A DNA stretch of 13,187 bases from Bacillota bacterium (GTDB lineage: Bacteria; Eremiobacterota; SpSt-956; JAKJGF01). The notes beneath the pieces were generated by a model, which did no database searches, was not told where the DNA came from, and worked only from the letters and a program-made list of their open reading frames with translations. Shown one piece after another: positions 7,660-13,187 of the stretch. Position 1 is the stretch's first letter; each line of letters opens with the position of its first letter. Where the stretch lies: NCBI GenBank assembly GCA_029555925.1, contig JAKPQU010000241.1:1-13187 (forward strand), given 5' to 3'. Both the position numbers and the translations under genes were made by a program.

Positions 7660-7804
7660 TATAGTGTATTTCATAACTTATTAGAATTCAAGTCGTCGTG
7701 ACGCGTAACGCGTGACGCGTGACGGGTTTAATCCCTTCGCATCACGCCTTACGCTTTACGCATTACGAGGTCATTATTTATGGATAGTTATGAAACTAAC
7801 TATA
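7660..7804. mobile_element. MITE-like foldback element, copy 1
   Basis: This 145-bp element includes a TA at each end. Its termini are imperfect inverted repeats of 19 bp (TATAGTNNNTTTCATAACT, 16 of 19 matching; 7660-7678 and 7786-7804). The interior is two arms of heptads (GTGACGC, GTAACGC, GTGACGC, GTGACGG at 7698-7725 and reverse units at 7739-7766), so the whole element can fold back on itself. The second copy at 12845-12989 is inverted and differs at only 5 positions with no gaps. TA at both ends fits IS630/Tc1-mariner-type target duplication. No transposase is present, so it would be non-autonomous. Confidence 0.8.
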
Positions 7805-7861
7805 AAATCATTTATATAAAAGGATTCATAAAAGATCTCGTTGAATATTTATAAAAATATA

Positions 7862-7885
7862 AAAATTCCTGTACTTTTAAATTAT
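7862..7885 (+). repeat. 24-bp direct repeat, left copy
   Basis: This AT-rich 24-bp stretch recurs at 12996-13019 in the same orientation with one mismatch. Here it also contains TTCCTG (7866-7871), which pairs with CAGGAA (7886-7891) in the leader of the flavoprotein gene. The right copy lacks the second arm. Confidence 0.6.
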
Positions 7886-7920
7886 CAGGAAAATTCTTAT
7901 AGAAAGAGGTATAAAAATAG

Positions 7921-8496
7921 ATGAAAGTAATTGCATTTAATGGAAGTCCCAGGGAAAAAGGCAATACGAATATTTTACTTACCACAGTAATTCAGGAAAT
8001 TTCAAAAGAAGGAATAGAAACTGACCTCATACAACTTGGGAAAAAAACTCTACATGGATGTATAGCCTGCGGTAAATGTAAAGAGAATAAAAATAAAAAA
8101 TGTGTTATTACAGATGATAAAGTCAATGATTACATAGAAAAAATGATTGAAGCAGACGGTATTATTCTCGGATCCCCCGTTTATTTTTCAGATCTTACTT
8201 CCAATATGAAATCCCTTATAGACAGAGCAGGTTATGTATCAAGAGCAAACGGAGATTTATTGAAGAGAAAAATCGGAGCAGGAGTGGTGGCAGTAAGAAG
8301 AGCGGGAGCAATACATACCTTTGACAGCATTAATCATTTCTTTCTTATAAATCATATGATTGTTCCCGGTTCGAGTTACTGGAATATAGGCATAGGCCGT
8401 GATGCAGGCGATGTCAGTAAAGATGAAGAAGGCCTGAACACAATGGAAAATCTCGGGAAAAACATTGCATGGTTACTTAAGAAAATTCATGGATAA
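7921..8496 (+). CDS. ISF-like iron-sulfur flavoprotein (NADPH-FMN reductase family)
   Basis: This 191-residue cytosolic protein has a flavodoxin-like fold. The FMN phosphate loop is [10 protein letters not shown] (7-16) and the second FMN contact is [19 protein letters not shown] (84-102). Between them lies a compact cysteine motif C47-x2-C50-x2-C53-x7-C61, as in archaeal-type ISF proteins where it binds a [4Fe-4S] cluster. Both cofactors are therefore likely, giving an electron-transfer or reductase role; the partners are unknown. The SD AAAGAGGT (7903-7910) is well placed before the ATG. It is the first gene inside the MITE-bracketed segment and precedes the giant kinase by 73 bases containing a heptad array. 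A plain flavin reductase without a cluster is the alternative. Confidence 0.88.
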   Translation: MKVIAFNGSPREKGNTNILLTTVIQEISKEGIETDLIQLGKKTLHGCIACGKCKENKNKKCVITDDKVNDYIEKMIEADGIILGSPVYFSDLTSNMKSLIDRAGYVSRANGDLLKRKIGAGVVAVRRAGAIHTFDSINHFFLINHMIVPGSSYWNIGIGRDAGDVSKDEEGLNTMENLGKNIAWLLKKIHG

Positions 8497-8504
8497 TAAT
8501 TAAC

Positions 8505-8532
8505 GTGACGCGTAACGCGTTACGCGTTACGC
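8505..8532. repeat. GTNACGC heptad array, near-perfect palindrome
   Basis: Four units (GTGACGC, GTAACGC, GTTACGC, GTTACGC) fill much of the gap between the flavoprotein and kinase genes. Bases 8508-8527 are a perfect 20-bp palindrome centred on ACGCGT, and G:T pairs extend it, so a strong hairpin is possible. There is no T-tract. Confidence 0.85.
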
Positions 8533-8569
8533 GAGGATAATAGCCGTTTTAATAAAAAGGTGAAAATCT

Positions 8570-11500
8570 ATGAAAAATTTATTAAATAATACTTATGAAC
8601 TTATATGGGAAATAAACAGTGAATTAATCTCAGGCGTGTATCTTGTAAAACATAAAGAAACAAATGAAGAATATATAATGAAAGAAATTTTACAGGAAAC
8701 AGATGAAAATGACAGTAAAATTCTCAAAAAGGAATTTGAATCACTGGTAAAACAGGGAGCCACTCTGGACGGTACAGAGCAATCCCCGCTTATGATAGAC
8801 TTTTTTATTGAAGATGGCCATAAATATCTTGTTCTGGAAGCCTACAAAGATGGAGGAACCCTCATATGGCTTGAAGCATTTCCATCTATCGGCTATATAT
8901 TTAAAAACTGTTATGTCGTGGCCTATGGTGTGGCAGCCGGAGGTTTTGGAGTGGTATATCAGGTAATAGATGCCAATATACCGGGAAAATACTGGGCATT
9001 AAAAGAGATGTACGATGTCTGTGAAAATCCCGAAGCAGTAGAAAGAAGTTTTCGGGTTGAAGCAGAAATACTTGCAGGACTGAATCACAGAGCTATTCCT
9101 ATTATAGTCAGTTTCTTCACGGAAGAAGACAAGCATTATATTGTTATGGAATACATTAAAGGTAATACCCTTGAAGATATGCTGGACAGCCTGAAACAGG
9201 ATGAATATTTTCCGGAAGAAATCATTCTGGAATGGGCCATACAGATATGTGAGGTAATTGAATATCTTCATACAAGACCAAAACCTGTAGTATTCCGGGA
9301 TTTAAAACCTGATAATATCATATTCACCTGTGAAAAAGAGTTAAAATTAATAGATTTCGGTATATCATGCATCTTTCAGGGGCCAAAAGGAAAAACGACG
9401 CTTCATGCACTTCTTTCCGAAGGTTATGCTCCGCAGGAACAGTGGCTCGGCAAAGCAGAACCGAGAAGTGACATATATTCCCTGGGAGCAACACTCCATC
9501 ATGTTATAACTAAAATTCATCCCAAAATAAGTGCTCCCGATTTTCCAATGGTTGACCAGCTAAATCCACGTATATCAAGAGAGCTGTCCCTTATAATCTC
9601 AAAATCACTCCAGGCAAAACTTTCGGACAGATATCAGACTATATCTGAAATGAAGAATGAATTTCTTAAATTACAAAAAAAACAGAAAAATTTCATAAAA
9701 GAATATGAACTTCTGGAATCGGGAGAAAAATTTGAACGAAAAGATGATAATTTCAAAGCTCTTTCAGAATATATAAAAATCCTGGAGTTAAATCCTGTAA
9801 GTGAAAGAGCCCATTACAGGCTGGCTATATGTTATGAAAAACTCGGCTTCAAGGATAAAGCCATAGAACATTACCATAAAGCAATAGAATATTCCGCATC
9901 CTCCGATATTAAAGAGAAAAGCGAAGAAAGATTAAAATCTCTTGCAGGTGAAATAGTTGAGAAATCTATGAAACTAAAACCGGAACATATAATAGATGAA
10001 GTGGAAGCCATACCTGCAGGTAATCTGGAACATGGCTCCTATCTCTCTCCGAAGGATTTTACTCTTACAACAAGATTTGGCCACACATCAGGAGTTACAT
10101 CTGTTTCTTTTATACCTGACAGTAAATTAATAGCTTCTGCTGGCCAGGACGGAACTATTAAAATATGGGATATACATAAAAAAATACTCCTTCATACACT
10201 GGAAGGACAGAAAGGTGAGATAAAATCTATTTCCATATCTCCTGACGGGCAATACATGGCCTCTTCCGGCAGTAATATAACACTGTGGGATCTAAAAAGC
10301 AAAACATTACTTCATATGTTTCAAGAACTTGAAGAAGGCATAGAAAAAATAGAATTTAACTCTACAGGCAATATACTTATATCTGCAGGAGGTAATAAAA
10401 TTTATCTCCATAACATAGAAGAAGGAAGATTAATCTCCACTCTCGAAGGCCACCATGATAAAATCAAAACTTTCGCTCTGAGTCCTGAGAATAAATTCCT
10501 CTATTCTGCAGGAAGAGACCTGTGGGTTAACCTCTGGGATCTTGAAACAAAAACACTCATATATAGTTTCAATGAGAATTCCGAGCCGGTAAAAGCAGTT
10601 TCCATAAGTCGTGACGGCATGTTAATGGCAGTTATGAAGGGGAATAAAATCAATCTCTGGGATCTCAAGAAGAGAGAAATAAAACATGTATTTGAAGGAC
10701 ATACGGATAAAATAGAGAGTTTATCCTTTTCCCCTGACGGAAAACTCCTGGCTTCAGGCAGCAGAGACAGAGCCATAAAAATATGGGATATAGCATCAGG
10801 GAAACAGACCCATACAGTTTCAGGACATACAGGATGGATTTCAGATATTAAATGGAGCAATGACGGAAAACTTATCATTTCAGGCAGTTCAGATAAGACT
10901 GTAAAGATGTGGGACAGTGAGCAGATGGATCTTATATATACCTTCGGAGGAGATTACGGAAGTGTGGAATCTCTGAGCATAAATCCTGACGGGACTGTCC
11001 TGGCAGCAGGTTATTCCGATCATACTATAAAATTATGGGGAATAAAAACAAAATCACTCATAGCAGTACTGGAAAAACATACAGATGTCGTGTCTGCACT
11101 CTCTTATAGTCCTGACGGGAAATATCTTGCAAGCGGAAGCTGGGACGAAATCATACATATATGGGATATAGATAAAGGGAAGGTATATATGACGGTTGAC
11201 GAAGAGTCGGGTCTTGTAGGTTCCCTTGTATACAGTAAAGAAGGAGACCTTATTGCCACAGGAGGAGCGGATAAGACTGTAAGATTATGGGATGCGGAAA
11301 CAGGCGAACTGGACACAACCTTTGAAGTGCCTGACTGGTCGGTAGAAGCCATAGATTTCAACCCTGACGGAGATCTACTGGCAGTCGGAGGGTCAAGTAA
11401 TACTGTTACTATCTGGGACGTGGAAGATGAAGAAGAAATGGCATGTCTTGAAGGTCACAGAGATTCCGTTTTATCCGTAGATTTTTCTCCGTCAGGGAAA

Positions 11501-11968
11501 AAAATTCTCTCAGGGAGCAAGGATAACAGTGTAAAATTGTGGTCTATAAAGGAAGGAAGCATCTTTTCCCCGGGCGTTAAAACAGAATTAATACATACCC
11601 TTGAAGGACACAGCGGTTCTGTATCATGCGTATGTTTCAATAAAGAAGAAACCCTTATAGCTTCAGGAGGTAAAGATAATCTCATTAAAATATGGGACGG
11701 AAAGACCTTCGAGTTAATATGCACTTTTAAAGGTCATAATTTACCTGTAACATGTCTGACTTTTTCCCGTGACAGCAAATATATCTTTTCAGGGAGTAAA
11801 GACGGCACAATAAAAATATGGAGTATTGAAGAAAAAAATCTCCTGTCCACTCTGATTGCTCTGAATAAAGAAGGAGCTTACGAATATATTTCTTACTCCC
11901 CCGACAACAGCTACAGTTGCTCCGAAGGAGGAAGAGAATTTATAGTTTTTGAGAAGATAAGAGCGTGA
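8570..11968 (+). CDS. Ser/Thr kinase-TPR-WD40 protein with duplicated N-lobe
   Basis: This 1132-residue cytosolic protein has no TM or signal peptide. Residues 9-100 are a degenerate copy of a kinase N-lobe (K38 in YIMKEI, LVLEAY hinge, no glycine loop). A complete kinase follows at 115-370: glycine loop GVAAGGFG (120-127), K145, E164, FRDLKPDN (F242 replaces the usual His; D244, N249), DFG D262 and GYAPQEQW. Catalytic residues other than His are kept, so activity is likely. TPR-like helices span about 377-460. WD40 repeats run from 503 to about 1089; I count 14, enough for two seven-bladed propellers. A terminal non-WD strand segment ends the chain. The SD AAAGGTGA (8556-8563) is strong. The gene is followed 55 bases later by a membrane protein gene. 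The propellers presumably bind partners; substrates are unknown. The TGA stop lies in a heptad. Confidence 0.93.
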   Translation: MKNLLNNTYELIWEINSELISGVYLVKHKETNEEYIMKEILQETDENDSKILKKEFESLVKQGATLDGTEQSPLMIDFFIEDGHKYLVLEAYKDGGTLIWLEAFPSIGYIFKNCYVVAYGVAAGGFGVVYQVIDANIPGKYWALKEMYDVCENPEAVERSFRVEAEILAGLNHRAIPIIVSFFTEEDKHYIVMEYIKGNTLEDMLDSLKQDEYFPEEIILEWAIQICEVIEYLHTRPKPVVFRDLKPDNIIFTCEKELKLIDFGISCIFQGPKGKTTLHALLSEGYAPQEQWLGKAEPRSDIYSLGATLHHVITKIHPKISAPDFPMVDQLNPRISRELSLIISKSLQAKLSDRYQTISEMKNEFLKLQKKQKNFIKEYELLESGEKFERKDDNFKALSEYIKILELNPVSERAHYRLAICYEKLGFKDKAIEHYHKAIEYSASSDIKEKSEERLKSLAGEIVEKSMKLKPEHIIDEVEAIPAGNLEHGSYLSPKDFTLTTRFGHTSGVTSVSFIPDSKLIASAGQDGTIKIWDIHKKILLHTLEGQKGEIKSISISPDGQYMASSGSNITLWDLKSKTLLHMFQELEEGIEKIEFNSTGNILISAGGNKIYLHNIEEGRLISTLEGHHDKIKTFALSPENKFLYSAGRDLWVNLWDLETKTLIYSFNENSEPVKAVSISRDGMLMAVMKGNKINLWDLKKREIKHVFEGHTDKIESLSFSPDGKLLASGSRDRAIKIWDIASGKQTHTVSGHTGWISDIKWSNDGKLIISGSSDKTVKMWDSEQMDLIYTFGGDYGSVESLSINPDGTVLAAGYSDHTIKLWGIKTKSLIAVLEKHTDVVSALSYSPDGKYLASGSWDEIIHIWDIDKGKVYMTVDEESGLVGSLVYSKEGDLIATGGADKTVRLWDAETGELDTTFEVPDWSVEAIDFNPDGDLLAVGGSSNTVTIWDVEDEEEMACLEGHRDSVLSVDFSPSGKKILSGSKDNSVKLWSIKEGSIFSPGVKTELIHTLEGHSGSVSCVCFNKEETLIASGGKDNLIKIWDGKTFELICTFKGHNLPVTCLTFSRDSKYIFSGSKDGTIKIWSIEEKNLLSTLIALNKEGAYEYISYSPDNSYSCSEGGREFIVFEKIRA

Positions 11969-12018
11969 GTCGTGAAGAGTGAAATTTACTCGTGACGCGT
12001 GACACGTGACGCGTCACG
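11965..12018. repeat. Heptad array with diverged GTGANNN units
   Basis: Units run in 7-bp register: GTGAGTC (11965-11971), GTGAAGA, GTGAAAT, a 6-base TTACTC, then GTGACGC, GTGACAC, GTGACGC and GTCACG. ACGTGACGCGTCACGT (16 bp) is a perfect palindrome. The first unit supplies the kinase TGA stop, and the array reaches within 6 bases of the next start codon, leaving no room for a ribosome site. Confidence 0.8.
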
Positions 12019-12023
12019 TAATT

Positions 12024-12800
12024 ATGAAAAGTTTTAAATATATTATGAAGAAAGATTTTAATAATAAAAAAACTACGCCGTCTTCATCTCCTACAACGGA
12101 GAAAAAACCGTTACCATTATACCAGACCGTTATAAATGCAATAGAAATGGTCGGTATCATAATATTCGTTATGTTTTTACCTGTTATGGGTCTGGCACTA
12201 TCCACAGGTATTATTGTTTCGGGACATCCGGTGGAAGGGCTTTATTTTGCTGCGTTTGAGATAATCTGCAGCATATTAATTATCACTTATCTTTCTTACA
12301 GAGCCGGAGCGGGAATACCTCATTATATAGAATATGTCATGTTAAATTTAATATTAGCCGTTATATTCGCCGTAATTGGATTTTCCTATTACAGAATAAA
12401 ACAGAACATCCATTTAAACGGCTGTAAAACAAATCTGAAAAATATAGTATCCAGCCTGGAGCTTTATGCACAGGCTAATAAAGGATATTATCCTCCTTGT
12501 CTTGACAGAATCCTGGTAAAAGGTGGCACATTCAGGCCATTGCTGGATAAAATTCCCTTATGCCCCGCAAGATATGACTGGGATAATAAACTTTATAACA
12601 AAAAACGTCTTTCAGATAAGTCTCCTCATTATTTATATACGGTATCAGATAAATTTGATAATTTTACTTTATACTGTAACACTCCGAACATTCACAGGAG
12701 AATTAAGAAGGGTACACGTAATGACTGCTGGCCCCAGTACAGCTCTCAAAGTGGATTGCTATCCGGCACTGGCAGTCAGCCTGTTAAATTATTTAGATAA
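12024..12800 (+). CDS. Three-TM protein with pseudopilin-like C-terminal domain
   Basis: This 258-residue protein has a basic, Ser/Thr/Pro-rich N-tail (1-35), then three hydrophobic helices at about 37-66, 72-91 and 100-124. The soluble tail starts NGCKTNLKNIVSSLELYAQANKGYYPP and continues with KIPLCPARYDWDNK and DNFTLYC. That order resembles the head of type II secretion/type IV pseudopilins, where CxxNLxxIxxALxxYxxDxxGxYP is common, but there is no prepilin peptidase site here. Cysteines at 134, 159, 180, 218 and 235 could form disulfides if the head is outside. No SD is visible for this ATG, for the GTG at 12006 (inside the heptads) or for the ATG at 12045, so it may be translated by coupling or poorly. 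It likely shares a transcript with the kinase. Function unknown. Confidence 0.75.
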   Translation: MKSFKYIMKKDFNNKKTTPSSSPTTEKKPLPLYQTVINAIEMVGIIIFVMFLPVMGLALSTGIIVSGHPVEGLYFAAFEIICSILIITYLSYRAGAGIPHYIEYVMLNLILAVIFAVIGFSYYRIKQNIHLNGCKTNLKNIVSSLELYAQANKGYYPPCLDRILVKGGTFRPLLDKIPLCPARYDWDNKLYNKKRLSDKSPHYLYTVSDKFDNFTLYCNTPNIHRRIKKGTRNDCWPQYSSQSGLLSGTGSQPVKLFR

Positions 12801-12816
12801 ACTGCCTATGCATAAT

Positions 12817-12828
12817 TTTTATCTAAAG
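12817..12828 (+). repeat. 12-bp inverted repeat flanking MITE copy 2, left arm
   Basis: TTTTATCTAAAG here is the reverse complement of CTTTAGATAAAA at 13032-13043, on the far side of MITE copy 2. The pair encloses about 227 bases. It could be a chance AT-rich match or the edge of a larger nested element. Confidence 0.35.
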
Positions 12829-12844
12829 CTTTATTTTACGGCAT

Positions 12845-12989
12845 TATAGTTAGTTTCATAACTATCCATAAATAATGACCTCGTAATGCGTAAAGCGTAA
12901 TGCGTGATGCGCAGGAATTAAACCCGTCACGCGTCACGCGTTACGCGTCACGACGACTTAAATTCTAATAAGTTATAAAATACACTATA
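12845..12989. mobile_element. MITE-like foldback element, copy 2 (inverted)
   Basis: This is the reverse complement of 7660-7804, same length, differing at 5 positions, none an indel. TIRs lie at 12845-12863 and 12971-12989, and TA is present at both ends. Heptads GTAATGC, GTAAAGC, GTAATGC, GTGATGC (12883-12910) face CCGTCAC, GCGTCAC, GCGTTAC, GCGTCAC (12924-12951). It lies 44 bases past the last gene and, with copy 1, brackets three genes. Confidence 0.8.
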
Positions 12990-13187
12990 AAAATGAAAAT
13001 TCCTGTACCTTTAAATTATTTAAATAAATGCCTTTAGATAAAATTTTATCTAATACTATTTAGCTTTAGACATAGTAGTCTGCCTGCCTGGTGTTCCGGA
13101 GAAAAAAATATCACGGCAGCACAGGTATATTTTATTGAATTATAATGTAAAGTAGCATGATATAAGCTGTAACTGTTATAAACGTTC
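12990..13187. other. Gene-free right end with 20-bp palindrome
   Basis: No coding frame or RNA gene is visible on either strand. The segment holds the right copy of the 24-bp direct repeat (12996-13019) and a perfect 20-bp AT-rich palindrome (13034-13053, centred on AAAATTTT). It also has an isolated TATAAT (13141-13146) without a matching -35 box. Confidence 0.5.

Noticed and set aside
9293..9310. Kinase called inactive because HRD is FRD
   Set aside because: The catalytic Asp, Lys, Asn and the DFG motif are intact. From memory, Phe or Tyr replaces this His in many related bacterial kinases, so loss of activity is not supported.
10501..11724. Minus-strand open frames opposite the WD40 region
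   Set aside because: They are shadows of the repetitive WD40 coding sequence, without SDs or recognisable domains.
12006..12023. GTG start for the three-TM protein
   Set aside because: It lies inside the heptad array and adds six residues encoded by repeat DNA, with no SD.
5277..12951. CRISPR arrays or integron attC sites
   Set aside because: The repeats are 7 bp without unique spacers, and no Cas, integrase or recombinase gene is present.
13118..13146. Promoter with TATAAT at 13141-13146
   Set aside because: No acceptable -35 hexamer at 16-18 bp and no gene start follows within the window.

Overview
The window is AT-rich bacterial DNA with short intergenic gaps, Shine-Dalgarno-led genes and the standard code. 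It shows no rRNA, tRNA or CRISPR array. The organism cannot be fixed from this sequence. Feo ferrous-iron uptake, an ISF-like Fe-S flavoprotein, large PAS histidine kinases, a kinase-TPR-WD40 giant and a membrane protein with a pseudopilin-like head together suggest a signalling-rich, probably anaerobic or microaerobic bacterium. From memory, kinases of this type (FRDLKPDN, RSDIYSLGATLHH) are common in Cyanobacteria-like and candidate-phylum lineages such as Eremiobacterota/Xenobia; this placement is tentative.

Region 1 (1-2664): a terminator and stem-loops, then a minus-strand two-TM sensor histidine kinase. A gene-free, structure-rich divergent region follows. It ends in a consensus promoter, an operator-like palindrome and a near-consensus Fur box. 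Region 2 (2665-5231): the ferrous-iron operon feoA, feoB and a 48-residue Cys-rich FeoB-associated membrane protein. Region 3 (5311-7641): a soluble, minus-strand hybrid histidine kinase (3 PAS, HisKA, HATPase, REC) with its own promoter. Region 4 (7660-12989): about 5 kb bracketed by two inverted, roughly 97% identical copies of a 145-bp foldback element. Between them lie a flavoprotein, a 1132-residue Ser/Thr kinase-TPR-WD40 protein with a duplicated N-lobe and 14 WD40 blades, and a three-TM protein with a pilin-like C-terminal domain. Region 5 (12990-13187): no gene, but a 20-bp palindrome.

The most unusual feature is a family of 7-bp-period repeats found in most intergenic gaps from 2881 onward. 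One version is GTTTAnn (feoA/feoB gap) and the other is GTRANGC (four gaps plus the second foldback copy after the last gene). Most are arranged as opposed arms that can fold into hairpins, and twice a heptad supplies the stop codon of the upstream gene. The GTRANGC heptads form the core of the two TIR-bounded, TA-flanked MITE-like elements. This links simple intergenic arrays to a mobile element for which no transposase is present here.

Functionally, iron (Fur/Feo) and redox or signal sensing dominate. The MITE-bracketed trio may be a signalling cassette, with redox flavoprotein, cytosolic kinase scaffold and envelope protein. That is inference from gene order only.
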